A stretch of 64,000 bases of DNA from JAZBPO01 sp963691775. GTDB taxonomy: Bacteria > Pseudomonadota > Gammaproteobacteria > Pseudomonadales > Azotimanducaceae. Below, piece by piece: positions 20,492-30,218 of the stretch. The notes beneath the pieces were generated by a model. The model was given only the letters and a program-made list of their open reading frames with translations, did no database searches and was not told where the DNA came from. Where the stretch lies: positions 434,001-498,000 of the forward strand of contig OY829369.1 in assembly GCA_963691775.1 (NCBI GenBank), read 5' to 3'. The position numbers and the translations under genes are program-made. Position 1 is the first letter of the stretch. Every line of letters starts with the position of its first letter.

Positions 20492-21090
20492 CAGCGAGCA
20501 CCCTCGTGGGCGCCCGGCGTCCAGCCCACGGGCGCAAGCGCCTCTTCGGCAAAGGCTCTGGGCGTGTCTTCGAGCTCGGTCGCGAGCGTATCGTTCCAGC
20601 GATTGAGGAAGCCGAAAAGCGCGATCACCGCAACCAGCTCCGCGGCGGCGCTGTCGTCGAAGTGGCGACGAAGTTCTGCCATGGCCATATCGTCCACCGC
20701 GCTGGGGGCCTGCGCCGAAGCGGCGGCCACCCGCAGCGCCGCCCGCTCCGGCGCGTCGAACCAATCCGATTGCTCGAAACGCCACAAGGCTGCGAGCTTC
20801 TCGGCGGACACGCCGAACTGCTCGTGGGCGCGGTGAGCGGTATGCGCCTGACAGTAGCGACAGCCAGCCGCCTGCGAAGCCATCACCGCAACAAGCGCCT
20901 TGAGTGCCGGATCGACTCCGGTGGAACCCCAGACGACCCCGGTCAATTGCGCGAATGCCTGCGGCAAACCGGGCACCCGGGCCATCGTCGCCATGCTGTT
21001 GGGCCTGAAGCCCATGTTCTGCTCGACGAACGCCATGAGGGGCTCGAGCTCGGCGAGCGCATCGCTCGGCAGCGGTTCCAGACGAGCCAT
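20491..21090 (-). CDS. Carboxymuconolactone decarboxylase / AhpD-like family protein
   Basis: 199 residues. CRYCQAH gives the redox CxxCxxxH motif of the AhpD-like fold, inside a helical domain with VVWGSTGVDPALKALVAV before it. Members are peroxidase-related or thiol-disulfide enzymes; the substrate is unknown. First gene in the apbE-nqrM transcription unit, which suggests a link to redox maturation of flavoproteins or simple co-transcription. Divergent from the TPR gene at 21204. Confidence 0.85.
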   Translation of the reverse strand: MARLEPLPSDALAELEPLMAFVEQNMGFRPNSMATMARVPGLPQAFAQLTGVVWGSTGVDPALKALVAVMASQAAGCRYCQAHTAHRAHEQFGVSAEKLAALWRFEQSDWFDAPERAALRVAAASAQAPSAVDDMAMAELRRHFDDSAAAELVAVIALFGFLNRWNDTLATELEDTPRAFAEEALAPVGWTPGAHEGAR

Positions 21091-21203
21091 TGATTGCTCC
21101 TTCCATGCGCAGGGTCGCGACCATACCGCTTCGCCCTCCTAGGATCATCGCATTACACTCGCGCGCCGTGGACTTGCTGGTGAGCCTGTCGGACCATTGC
21201 CTC

Positions 21204-22244
21204 GTGAACACTGATATCTGCCGAACAGGGCGTCACGGATGGCGCTGCGCAGCGCGCGGGATCAACCGGACCACCGTCTGGGCCGGCGTCTTGCTCTTCG
21301 TCCTTGCAGGCCCCGCGATTGCCGCGCAGGAGGGTCTTCGAGCCATAGAATCACTCGCGGAAGCAGGCAGGTTCGAAGACGCCCTCGCGCAGCTCGAACC
21401 GCTGGTAGAGGCGAACCCCGACGTCCCTGAACCACGCTTTCTGCTCGGCAATATCCTGACCGGCCTCGGTCGCTACGACGATGCGATCGACGTCTACGTC
21501 GCGTTGACCCGGGACTTTCCGGGCCGACCGGAACCGCACAACAACCTTGCTGTCATCTTTGTGGAGCAGGGCCGCCTCGAGGAAGCACGCACGGCCCTTC
21601 TCGCAGCCGCACGCCTCCGCCCAGGCTATGCGCGTGCGCGCGACAACCTCGGCGATCTCTATCTGCTCATGGCTGACCAGGCGTACGCCCGCGCGGCCGC
21701 GATCCGCGAAGCCGAGCGTGCAACGGGCGGACCCGCCGCAGAAAGTTCGACGCTGCCTCGCGCAGACGCAGAGTTGACCGCTACAGCAGCACCCCGTGCG
21801 GCAGGCAAGGACGCTGCGGCTCCGGTGACTGATGCGTCGGCGGCGGCCCTGGAGCAAAGAAAAGCCGACCGGCGCCAGCCCTCACCCGTGTTCGCGCTCG
21901 TCGATCGCCGCGAAGCGTTGGCAGCCGTGGAACGGTGGCGCGCAGCCTGGAGCACACAGGACATCAACGGCTACCTCGGCGCCTACGTGAACGGCTACAG
22001 CCCAAGCCCCGCCTCGCTCTCCAGCGCGGCATGGCGCGCGCAGCGCCGGGCACGCATCTCGCGACCGGAATGGATCGAGGTCGAGCTTGTGGATCTGGCG
22101 CTCGCGGGACGGAGCGAAGACCGGATCGAGGTCACCTTCGAGCAGCAGTATCGAGCCAGCAATTATCGCGATACGACCCGCAAGCGACTGCTCCTCGAGC
22201 GCGCCGGTGGCGGCTGGCGGATCACCGAGGAAGTCAGCCTGTGA
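21204..22244 (+). CDS. Periplasmic TPR protein with C-terminal NTF2-like domain
   Basis: About 346 residues. A signal peptide ends in AGPAIAAQE, followed by TPR repeats (EAGRFEDALAQLEPLVEANP, then two more), an Ala-rich linker, and a C-terminal NTF2-like domain starting ALAAVERWRAAWSTQDINGY and ending GGWRITEEVSL. This domain is also found in bacterial L,D-transpeptidases (Cds6 type). The start is uncertain; the GTG at 21204 keeps the signal peptide clear of the divergent gene, while a TTG at 21090 is unlikely. It overlaps the next gene as GTGA. Confidence 0.8.
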   Translation: MNTDICRTGRHGWRCAARGINRTTVWAGVLLFVLAGPAIAAQEGLRAIESLAEAGRFEDALAQLEPLVEANPDVPEPRFLLGNILTGLGRYDDAIDVYVALTRDFPGRPEPHNNLAVIFVEQGRLEEARTALLAAARLRPGYARARDNLGDLYLLMADQAYARAAAIREAERATGGPAAESSTLPRADAELTATAAPRAAGKDAAAPVTDASAAALEQRKADRRQPSPVFALVDRREALAAVERWRAAWSTQDINGYLGAYVNGYSPSPASLSSAAWRAQRRARISRPEWIEVELVDLALAGRSEDRIEVTFEQQYRASNYRDTTRKRLLLERAGGGWRITEEVSL

Positions 22245-23272
22245 CGCGGGCGGTCCCGCTCCTCGTCCTCTCGCTCCTGATCACTGCCTGCACGACGACC
22301 AGAACTCCCGGTCCGCCCCCCGAAGCGGACGCACAGGCCACGCTACCGGCTGGCGCGCAGACCGATGCTTGGGCGGCGAAACAACGCGCTGCTATGACCA
22401 CCGCCGACGAGGTGTTCACGCCCGTGCCGACCATCGAACCCGTCATTGAGCTAAGAGCGACGCCCGCGCTTCGAGCATCGATACCGGAACTCTGCACAGA
22501 ACTCGGCAATCGACTCGGCAGCGTGAGCATTGAGGCATGTCTCGCCGCAGATCTCGTCCACGGGCCTGCGCGCAGCGCGCGCGGGCGTCCGCTTGCATGG
22601 GCCGCGTTTCCCGCCCGCGCCCCACACGCACCGCGCGTGCTGGTCATCGGTGGCATTCACGGCGACGAGTACTCGTCCATCAGCATCGTCTTCAGGTGGA
22701 TCGAGCGTCTGCGCGACGAACACGACACAACCCGGGCATGGCGTCTGATTCCGGCCTCCAATCCCGATGGCCTGCTCGAGGTCAGGCCGGCTCAACGCAT
22801 GAACGCGCGAGGCGTCGACCTCAACCGTAACTTCGAGACATCGGCCTGGACGCAGGAAGCGAGACGCTGGTGGACGGATCGAACCGGCAGCGATCCCAGG
22901 CGCCAGCCCGGTCCAGCGCCGGCGAGCGAGCCCGAAACGCGCTGGCTGCAGGGCATGCTCAGCAGCTGGCGTCCGGACGTCATCGTGTCAGTGCACGCGC
23001 CCCATGCGCTCCTCGACTTCGATGCCGGTGCCAGCGCACGCATGACTGCCCCGCAGAAACTCGGCTTCCTGCAGCTGAGGCCTCTTGGCACCTATCCGGG
23101 ATCGCTGGGCCGCTATGGCAGCATGGAGCTCGGCGTCCCGGTGCTTACTCTGGAGCTTCCCTGGGCCGGCATCATGCCATCCGAGGCGGAGCAGGATGCG
23201 CTCTGGGCCGACCTCAACGCGTGGCTCGGCACGCACCTACCGGCCTCGCCGGAAGCCAGCCGCGAGCCCTAG
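22241..23272 (+). CDS. M14-family zinc carboxypeptidase lipoprotein (murein amidase-like)
   Basis: 343 residues with lipobox LLITAC (Cys17). M14 motifs are visible: GGIHGDEYSS supplies His140 and Glu143, DLNRNFE supplies Asn195/Arg196, VSVHAPH supplies the third zinc ligand His252, and VLTLELPW supplies the catalytic Glu305. The layout resembles MpaA, which trims murein tripeptides, but here it is membrane-anchored in the periplasm. Neighbours with an L,D-transpeptidase support a peptidoglycan role. Translationally coupled to the TPR-NTF2 gene and convergent with the L,D-transpeptidase. Confidence 0.85.
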   Translation: MTRAVPLLVLSLLITACTTTRTPGPPPEADAQATLPAGAQTDAWAAKQRAAMTTADEVFTPVPTIEPVIELRATPALRASIPELCTELGNRLGSVSIEACLAADLVHGPARSARGRPLAWAAFPARAPHAPRVLVIGGIHGDEYSSISIVFRWIERLRDEHDTTRAWRLIPASNPDGLLEVRPAQRMNARGVDLNRNFETSAWTQEARRWWTDRTGSDPRRQPGPAPASEPETRWLQGMLSSWRPDVIVSVHAPHALLDFDAGASARMTAPQKLGFLQLRPLGTYPGSLGRYGSMELGVPVLTLELPWAGIMPSEAEQDALWADLNAWLGTHLPASPEASREP

Positions 23273-23276
23273 ACGC

Positions 23277-24440
23277 TCAGCCTTCACGAATTGCCTCATA
23301 AAGAATTTCCCAGCCCGAATCGGCTCGGCGCCAGACCTGCTCCTTGCGGACGTCGGAAGAAAAGGAATCCCGCCTGAATCGCTGGCGGAAGGCGATATGC
23401 CAGAGATCGGGCGTGGTGCCGTCATAGCGGAACACCTCAAGGTCGTCGATGCGGACGGAAACAGATGCTTCACCAGGTGCGAACTGGCGCCGCGTGGAGA
23501 GCCAGGCTTCGAGATCAAGCGTTTCCGTTCGAAAATCCGCGGCGTAACGGCCTTCGAACGCCACCGGATCATTCTCCCAGGCCCAGCGCCACGCTTCGAT
23601 TTCTCCGTGAACCTCGGCGCGCAGTGCCTCCCATTCACCGGGATTCATCCAGCTTACCGACTCGACCGAGACGACCGGGGTCTGTCCAACGCGGATCCAC
23701 TTCTTGAGCCCCTGGAGCTGAGCGTTGCTGACCGTCATGCAGCCTTCGCTCGAAAGCGGCGGCCGACTATGTTCGGGGCGCGGCACACCATGAATCCAGA
23801 TGCCGTGACCGGTCCGCCCCAAGGCACGATCCCAGCCGTTCGGGTAGCTGACCGGAAATGCCCCCGCTCCATAAAGTTCAGGCAGTTCGACGTCTTCGAT
23901 CCAGCGCGTCACGCGATAAACGCCGAGCGGCGTCCGCAGATCGCCCTCCACCGTCTTCAGATAGCCGGCGCGACCGATCCCCATGTAGTAGTCAGCGATC
24001 AGTCTCGGTACGCCATCTGCGTTCTCGAATACGTACAGCCGCGCGTTTTTCATCTCCGCGACGATCGCGATCGGCACAGACGCGGGCATGTGGAGCAAAG
24101 CCGCAGGCAGGCGCTGCGCGCGGCTCGGGTCCAGATGGTGCAACCAGCGAACGCTCGCCTCCGAGCGCCAGTCTGCGGGCCCGAAATCACCGGCAAAAGG
24201 TGGCGTGAGCGAGTCCGGAATGAAGCCTTGATCGATCGCAGCGAGGTCTGCCCTGAGCACCTGGGCAGCGCGAAAGTGCGGATGCCGCGCCGACAGACGT
24301 TCGGCCTCGCTGCGCGCTCCGTCGAGGTCGCCTTCAATGAGGGCCTGCATGACCCTGAGGCTCTCCTGTTCGGGCAGATCCGCGCCAAAGGAGAACGACG
24401 CCAGCAGCACCGAAGCAAGCAATGCGATCCGCATCTTCAT
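23277..24440 (-). CDS. L,D-transpeptidase with C-terminal NTF2-like domain
   Basis: 387 residues. Signal peptide (cleavage after SFSFGA), then a helical/TPR-like region, then a YkuD domain with HGIWIHG (212-218) and SSEGCMTVSN (230-239), where Cys234 is the catalytic nucleophile. The C-terminus (about 280-387) is an NTF2-like domain ending SGWEILYEAIREG. It should crosslink peptidoglycan or anchor proteins to it. Transcribed with the TPR-NTF2 gene upstream (ATGA overlap). Confidence 0.93.
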   Translation of the reverse strand: MKMRIALLASVLLASFSFGADLPEQESLRVMQALIEGDLDGARSEAERLSARHPHFRAAQVLRADLAAIDQGFIPDSLTPPFAGDFGPADWRSEASVRWLHHLDPSRAQRLPAALLHMPASVPIAIVAEMKNARLYVFENADGVPRLIADYYMGIGRAGYLKTVEGDLRTPLGVYRVTRWIEDVELPELYGAGAFPVSYPNGWDRALGRTGHGIWIHGVPRPEHSRPPLSSEGCMTVSNAQLQGLKKWIRVGQTPVVSVESVSWMNPGEWEALRAEVHGEIEAWRWAWENDPVAFEGRYAADFRTETLDLEAWLSTRRQFAPGEASVSVRIDDLEVFRYDGTTPDLWHIAFRQRFRRDSFSSDVRKEQVWRRADSGWEILYEAIREG

Positions 24441-25243
24441 CGGACCGCGTACTCACGCTGGATGCGCCAGCCGTCCGGGCCGGCGCGCAGCACAAGCACC
24501 TTGCGCGTTCGGTCACCGAAGCTGTTGGACCGATAGCGCTGCTGGAACTCCACGACAGCACCATCGAGGCCGAAGCGGCGCACTTCTACGGCTTCCAGCG
24601 CGATTTCGATGAACGCCGGCGCTGTGACCCGCTCACGGCGCAGACGTTCCCAGTCTGCGCGCGAGCCGCTCGCAGGATCGAAGTATCCGGGTGCATACGC
24701 CGCCAGGTACCCGTCAGCATCCTGTGCGGCCCAGGCGGCAGCCCAAGCGGCGACAAATCGCTCGGGCGCGCCCGGATCAACCGTCGCTACGGCGGTGTCA
24801 CCCGTTAGCGGGCCTGACAACAGGCGGGCGTCGGCCGGAATCGATGCAAGGGGCGGCGGCGGCGCATCGCTCGCCGGAAGATCAAGCGACGTTCGGTAGG
24901 CCTGCAGGGCTATGGCGCGGCGAATGGCTCGGAGGTTCTCGTAGACCTGCCGATAGCCAGGCGCGGTCGCGAGGGCCGCTTCAAGACGCACCACGGCTTC
25001 CTCGAGGCGCCCCTTCGCCGCCGCGGCGATCGCGAGTTCGTTCAGCAGCGGTACCGCGCGCACGTCTCCTCGCAGTTCACCGCTCACGAGGGCAAGCGCT
25101 GCGCCATCATCCCCTTGCGCGACTGCCCGCTGCGCGCCCGCCACGTCCGGCGCCTCATCGCCGGCGCGGGCAAACGAAAACGCAAGGAGGAGAAGGAGCG
25201 TGCTGGTCGATCGAGTGAGCGAGTGTCCGTAGAGCTTGTTCAT
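24437..25243 (-). CDS. Periplasmic TPR protein with C-terminal NTF2-like domain
   Basis: 268 residues from the ATG at 25243. A signal peptide ends near SFARAGDEAP, followed by a short TPR-like region (KGRLEEAVVRLEAALATAPG) and an NTF2-like domain starting FVAAWAAAWAAQDADGYLAAY and ending DGWRIQREYAVR. This domain is clearly related to that at 21204 and to the transpeptidase C-terminus. Probably a partner or regulator of the L,D-transpeptidase it is coupled to. In-frame extension to 25408 would overlap the divergent ABC gene and is rejected. Confidence 0.8.
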   Translation of the reverse strand: MNKLYGHSLTRSTSTLLLLLAFSFARAGDEAPDVAGAQRAVAQGDDGAALALVSGELRGDVRAVPLLNELAIAAAAKGRLEEAVVRLEAALATAPGYRQVYENLRAIRRAIALQAYRTSLDLPASDAPPPPLASIPADARLLSGPLTGDTAVATVDPGAPERFVAAWAAAWAAQDADGYLAAYAPGYFDPASGSRADWERLRRERVTAPAFIEIALEAVEVRRFGLDGAVVEFQQRYRSNSFGDRTRKVLVLRAGPDGWRIQREYAVR

Positions 25244-25335
25244 GCGTTCCGTGATCCGGCACGCCGCAGAAAGCGGACGGCGTGCCCGAATTGTATGCGC
25301 GCAGCAAAGGTCGTGCAGCCTGGCCTCGACGGCGC

Positions 25336-27156
25336 ATGAAGAGCGCGCGAGAATCCGCGCTCCCTTCCGCGCGAGCGAACGCAATGAAGTCCCGGTCACC
25401 GCTCGCACGACTCCTTACCTATCACCGCCGTTACGCCCTCGCATTCTGGCTTGGCATGGGCGGCCTGCTGGTCGCACGAATCTTCGAAGCCCTGATACCG
25501 GTCTACCTGCGCGACGGCATCGATCGGGTCGAACAGACGCTCGACGGGACACTCTCGGACCCGGCGCTGCTCACGCCCGCCGTCGCGATCCTCGCCTGCG
25601 TCGCCGCCCGCTATGCGTTCATCATCGTTTCCCGCCGCGTGATCCGGCGCATCGGTGTCGTGATCGCCTACGACCTGCGCAAGCGGGTCTATGCGCATCT
25701 GCAGCGTATGGGGCCCGCCTTCTTCCAGCGGCACCCGACGGGTGATCTCATGGCGAGGGCCGTCAACGACATCCAGCTCGTTCGCCAACTCATCGGCATG
25801 GGCCTGCGGACAATTCTTGTACTGCTGTTTTCCGCGGCGACGGGGCTTGGTTTCATGTTCGCCCTCGCCCCGGACCTGGCCTGGGTCGTGCTGCCTCCGC
25901 TGCCAGTCATCGGCTGGGTGGGCTGGCGGGCTTCGCGCTCGGTGTTTGCGGCGTCGACGGCGGTCCAGGCCGGGTTCGCGAATCTCTCAGAGCAGGTGCA
26001 GGAGAACCTCGGCGGCATCCGCACGGTGCAGGCGCAAGTTCAGGAGCAGCGCGAGATCGCGGCGTTCGACGCCGTGAATACCGAGTACGCACAGCGCTAT
26101 CTGCATCTCGTCCGCCTCAATTCACTGATCCTTGCGACCATGCCATGGCTCGGTGCCTGGTGCGTGCTTTCTCTGATCGTCGTGGGCGGCGGGCTCGTCC
26201 GCGACGGTGCGGTCACGGTCGGCACGCTCGCAGCCTTCCTCTGGTATCTGAACATGGTGCTCTGGCCGGTGCGCCAGGCGGGTCAGATGGTCACCCTCTG
26301 GCAGCAGGGCGCATCGGCGACCGAACGCCTGTTCGAGATCCTGGATGCGGAGCCCGAGGTCGAAGACGGCCCCTGCACAGCGCTGCCGGAAGCGCGCGGT
26401 GCGCTTTCTATCCGCACGCTGCGCTACCAGCATCCGAATGCCGCTCGCCCGGCGCTCCGCGATCTGTCTCTTGAGCTAAAGGCCGGGGAACTCGTGGCTA
26501 TTACCGGACCGGTGGGCTCTGGCAAGACAACGCTGCTGAAGTCGCTCGTACGCCTCCTCGACCCGCCCCCGGGAACGGTGTTCCTCGATGGTCTAGACGT
26601 TCGCGAGTACGCCCTGTCCGATCTGCGGGCGCGGGTCGTTCTGGTGCCGCAGGACCCATTCCTGTTCGCAGACGTGCTCGGCGCGAACCTGTCCTACGAC
26701 GATCCGCGCCGTGCCGCCCAGGACATCCTGACGGCAGCGGGACGCGCAGACCTAACCGAGACCATAGACCGACTGCCCGAGGGCCTGCGCACCCTTGTCG
26801 GCGAGCGCGGCGTCAACCTCTCCGGCGGCCAGAAACAGCGCTCGACGCTGACCCGCGGCATCGTTCAGACCGCCCCGCTGCTGCTGCTCGACGATGTGTT
26901 CTCCAGCGTCGATACGGAAACGGAAAGCCGAATCCTTGAAGGCCTGCGCGCATTACGGGCAGGCGCGAGTACGCTACTCGTGACCCATCGCGTGTCGACG
27001 GCGCGCACTGCCGATCGCATCCTGGTGCTCGACGCCGGTCGCGTCCTTGGGCTCGGCACGCACGACGCCCTGCTCGAGCACTGCGATGCCTACGCGGAAC
27101 TCGAACGCAATCAACGCCTGAAGGATCGCGCCGCGCATTCGGAGGCGAACGCGTGA
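25336..27156 (+). CDS. Heterodimeric ABC exporter, subunit with degenerate catalytic site
   Basis: About 606 residues: six-helix exporter domain followed by an ATPase domain with Walker A GPVGSGKTT, signature LSGGQKQR and Walker B LLLLDD. The catalytic Glu after the Walker B Asp is Asp (DDVFSSVD), as in one half of heterodimeric exporters such as MdlA or YheI. Start could be 25336 or 25384 (both ATG). The gene overlaps its partner by GTGA. Substrate unknown, probably a lipid or hydrophobic drug. Confidence 0.88.
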   Translation: MKSARESALPSARANAMKSRSPLARLLTYHRRYALAFWLGMGGLLVARIFEALIPVYLRDGIDRVEQTLDGTLSDPALLTPAVAILACVAARYAFIIVSRRVIRRIGVVIAYDLRKRVYAHLQRMGPAFFQRHPTGDLMARAVNDIQLVRQLIGMGLRTILVLLFSAATGLGFMFALAPDLAWVVLPPLPVIGWVGWRASRSVFAASTAVQAGFANLSEQVQENLGGIRTVQAQVQEQREIAAFDAVNTEYAQRYLHLVRLNSLILATMPWLGAWCVLSLIVVGGGLVRDGAVTVGTLAAFLWYLNMVLWPVRQAGQMVTLWQQGASATERLFEILDAEPEVEDGPCTALPEARGALSIRTLRYQHPNAARPALRDLSLELKAGELVAITGPVGSGKTTLLKSLVRLLDPPPGTVFLDGLDVREYALSDLRARVVLVPQDPFLFADVLGANLSYDDPRRAAQDILTAAGRADLTETIDRLPEGLRTLVGERGVNLSGGQKQRSTLTRGIVQTAPLLLLDDVFSSVDTETESRILEGLRALRAGASTLLVTHRVSTARTADRILVLDAGRVLGLGTHDALLEHCDAYAELERNQRLKDRAAHSEANA

Positions 27157-29012
27157 GCGGTACACCGCGCGACCCAGCTGACTACGCTGCCTTCGACGCG
27201 GAGCTTTCCGGGCGCGCGTTCGAAGGACGTCTGCTCGGGCGCCTCCTGCATTGGCTCCGGCCCTATCGCGGCATGGTGGTGACGAGCGTCATCGCCGTCC
27301 TGGCCGCAAGCTATTTCGCAGTGCTCATGCCGATCGTGGTCGCCCGCGTCGTCATCGACGGCATGCTTGTCGCAGAGCAGTCGGTCGCGCTGCCCGATCT
27401 CGGCATGATCGACGTCCACGCGTGGCTGGTCCGGACCTTCGATCTCGACGGCCTGCTCGCGGCCGCACTGCTCTACCTGGCGGTGTCGACGGCGTGGTCC
27501 CTCACCATGCATCTCCACCGCATGACGCTTTCGCGCGCGAGCCTCGGCGCGCTTCGCGACCTGCGCCTGGCAATGTTCTCCCACCTGCAATTCCGACCCG
27601 CACCGTTCTACGACAACGTGGCTGTCGGCCGCCTGATGACCCGCGTTGCCAACGACGTCGAAGTGCTCTTCCAGCTGCTGGCGGGTTTCGGGGCACTCGT
27701 GGGCGAGTTCGTACCCTTCTTCATCGCAGCCGCAATCATGCTCTCCATCAGCGGTGAACTTACGGGCGTGCTGGGCCTGACGCTCCCGCTCGTTGCGCTC
27801 GCGACCCTTGCCTTTCGCGCCCGCACGCGCGGGGTGTACCGCGCGATTCGCAACTCCATCTCGCGTCTGAACCAGAATCTGCAGGAAAACATCAGCGGCA
27901 TAACCGTCGTGCAGCTGCACAGGCGAGAGGGCCGCAACCTCGCTCGCTACAGCGAGATCAACAGGGAAAACCGCGAGGAAGAACAGCACGCAGTGCAGCT
28001 CGAGGTGCTGTACGGCGCGTTCATGGATTCCATGGCGCCCGCAGCGCTTGCGGCCATTGTCTGGTTCGGCGGCGGGCAGGCACTGCAAGGCGCCATCACC
28101 CTCGGCTCGATGGTGCTCTTTGCCCAGTTCGTAGACATGCTTTTCCGCCCCGTGGTCGCACTCGGGGAGCAGTACAACGTGCTGTTCCGCGCCATGGCGA
28201 GCATGGAGCGCATCTTTCAGCTTCTCGACTGGTCAGAGAAGATCGAAGAGCCTGCGGCGCCACGCTCGCTACCCGCCCCGATCGAAGGCCGCGTCCGCTT
28301 CGCCGACGTCCGCTTCTCCTATCGTCCGGGCGAAGAAATCCTCCATGGCATCAGCTTCGAGGTGCGCCCGGGTGAAACGCTTGCGGTCGTCGGCCCGACC
28401 GGCTCGGGAAAGAGCACGCTCATCCGCCTCCTGTCGCGCTTCTACGACAGCTGGTCGGGCACGATCGAGATCGACGACGTGGACATCCGATCCGTCGAGA
28501 CCAGCGAATTGCGGCGCAGCATCGGGGTCGTCCTCCAGGACTTCCACGTCTTCTCCGGATCGATCCTGTCCAACATCACGCTCGACGATCCGCAGATCGA
28601 TCGCGAGCGCGCGATCGAAGCCGCGCGGCTCGTGCATGCGGACGCCTTCATCGAGGCACTACCGGAGGGCTACGACACGCCATTGGCCGAGCGCGGGGCA
28701 AACCTCTCGCAGGGTCAGCGGCAATTGCTCGCCTTCGCACGCACCCTTGCCGCCGACCCTCACATTCTCGTGCTGGACGAGGCCACCGCCTCGATCGATA
28801 CGGAAACGGAGCGGCTTGTCCAGGAGGCGATCGCCACCATCACCGAGGGCCGAACCTCGATCGTCATCGCCCATCGCCTTCAGACGATCGAAGACGCGGA
28901 TCGGATCCTCGTACTCGAGGGCGGTCAAATCCGTGAGCTCGGCACGCACCGTGATCTGCTTGCCGCCGGCGGCCTCTACGCGCGTTTGCACGCGATGCAG
29001 TTCCAGGACTGA
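27153..29012 (+). CDS. Heterodimeric ABC exporter, catalytic subunit
   Basis: 619 residues, GTG start. Six-helix exporter domain with an N-terminal extension of about 30 residues, then ATPase domain with Walker A GPTGSGKST, a non-canonical signature LSQGQRQ, and a full Walker B Glu in LVLDEATASID. This complements the partner, so the pair has one competent and one degenerate ATP site, the MdlB/YheH pattern. No obvious substrate clue from neighbours. Confidence 0.88.
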   Translation: MSGTPRDPADYAAFDAELSGRAFEGRLLGRLLHWLRPYRGMVVTSVIAVLAASYFAVLMPIVVARVVIDGMLVAEQSVALPDLGMIDVHAWLVRTFDLDGLLAAALLYLAVSTAWSLTMHLHRMTLSRASLGALRDLRLAMFSHLQFRPAPFYDNVAVGRLMTRVANDVEVLFQLLAGFGALVGEFVPFFIAAAIMLSISGELTGVLGLTLPLVALATLAFRARTRGVYRAIRNSISRLNQNLQENISGITVVQLHRREGRNLARYSEINRENREEEQHAVQLEVLYGAFMDSMAPAALAAIVWFGGGQALQGAITLGSMVLFAQFVDMLFRPVVALGEQYNVLFRAMASMERIFQLLDWSEKIEEPAAPRSLPAPIEGRVRFADVRFSYRPGEEILHGISFEVRPGETLAVVGPTGSGKSTLIRLLSRFYDSWSGTIEIDDVDIRSVETSELRRSIGVVLQDFHVFSGSILSNITLDDPQIDRERAIEAARLVHADAFIEALPEGYDTPLAERGANLSQGQRQLLAFARTLAADPHILVLDEATASIDTETERLVQEAIATITEGRTSIVIAHRLQTIEDADRILVLEGGQIRELGTHRDLLAAGGLYARLHAMQFQD

Positions 29013-29066
29013 CCCGCGGCGACGAGTGCTACCATCCGTCGCCGCCGCTCACAGAAGGGGGACAGC

Positions 29067-30206
29067 ATGGCGTTCGTACTCGATGAAGATCAGGCCCTGA
29101 TTCGCGACACGGCGCGGGAGTTCTGCGCCTCCAGAGCGCCCGTGACGCAATTGCGCACGCTCCGCGACGACGCTGACGCGCTCGGCTATTCCGCCGACAC
29201 CTGGCGTGAAATGAGCGAACTCGGCTGGCCCGGCATTGTCATTCCGGAGGCCCACGGCGGTACGGGCTTCGGCTGGCAGGCGCTCGGCGTGATCCTTGAA
29301 GAAACCGGACGCACGCTCACCGCATCGCCCCTTTACGCAACCGTGCTCCTCGGCGCATCTACCCTGCTCCGCGGTGGCTCCGAGGCCCAGCAGACCGAAT
29401 GGCTGCCGCGAGTCGCAGCGGGCGAGGTCACCCTTGCACTCGCCCTTGAGGAAGGCCCCCACCACGCCCCCTATGGCAGCGCGCTTACTGCAACCGCGGA
29501 CGGCGAAGGCTATGTGCTCGACGGCGCCAAGTGCTTTGTCATCGACGGCCACAGCGCGGATGCACTGATCGTAGTCGCGCGCAGCAGCGGCAGCGCCGGA
29601 GACCGAGACGGCCTGTCGCTGTTCATCGTGCCGGCAGACGCCGCCGGCATCGAGCGCACGCGCACGACCATGGCAGATTCTCGAAACGCGGCGAACGTGA
29701 CCTTCAAAGGGGTCCGCGTGGGCGCTGGCGCCCTGATCGGCAGCGCTGGCGATGGCGCAGAAGTGCTCGACGCGGTCCTGGACGGCGCTCGCATCGGCAT
29801 GGCGGCGGAAATGCTCGGGGCCGCCGCCGAGGCTTTCGAACGCACCGTTGCATATCTGAAAGAACGCAATCAGTTCGGTGAGGTCATCGGCTCCTTCCAG
29901 GGCCTCAAGCATCGGGCCGCGGACGCCTTCACCGAACTCGAAATCTCCCGCTCCGTCGTCATGGACGCGCTCTCCGCCCTTGATGAGGGCCGTGACGACG
30001 TCTCCAGGCTCGCATCGCTCGCCAAGGCACGCATGGGCGAAACGCTGAATCTGATTTCCCGCGAAGCGATCCAGATGCACGGCGGCATCGGCATGACCGA
30101 CGAGTACGAAATCGGATTCTTCCTCAAACGCGCGCGGGTCCAGGAAGCAGCCTTCGGCGGTGAGCGATTCCACCGTGATCGCTACGCAGCACTCTCCGGC
30201 TACTGA
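29067..30206 (+). CDS. Acyl-CoA dehydrogenase, subunit 1
   Basis: 379 residues with the acyl-CoA dehydrogenase fold: helical N-domain, middle beta domain (LALALEEGPHHAPYGSALTA), C-terminal domain with RNQFGEVIGSFQGLKHRAAD and QMHGGIGMTDEYEIG. The usual catalytic Glu in a Y-E-G-T motif near the C-terminus is absent; the end reads QEAAFGGERFHRDRYA. AAGGGGG precedes the ATG. Adjacent to a second family member, suggesting a heteromeric enzyme of the type used for branched or steroid-like acyl-CoA substrates. Confidence 0.88.
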   Translation: MAFVLDEDQALIRDTAREFCASRAPVTQLRTLRDDADALGYSADTWREMSELGWPGIVIPEAHGGTGFGWQALGVILEETGRTLTASPLYATVLLGASTLLRGGSEAQQTEWLPRVAAGEVTLALALEEGPHHAPYGSALTATADGEGYVLDGAKCFVIDGHSADALIVVARSSGSAGDRDGLSLFIVPADAAGIERTRTTMADSRNAANVTFKGVRVGAGALIGSAGDGAEVLDAVLDGARIGMAAEMLGAAAEAFERTVAYLKERNQFGEVIGSFQGLKHRAADAFTELEISRSVVMDALSALDEGRDDVSRLASLAKARMGETLNLISREAIQMHGGIGMTDEYEIGFFLKRARVQEAAFGGERFHRDRYAALSGY

Positions 30207-30218
30207 GCGAGGCCACCC

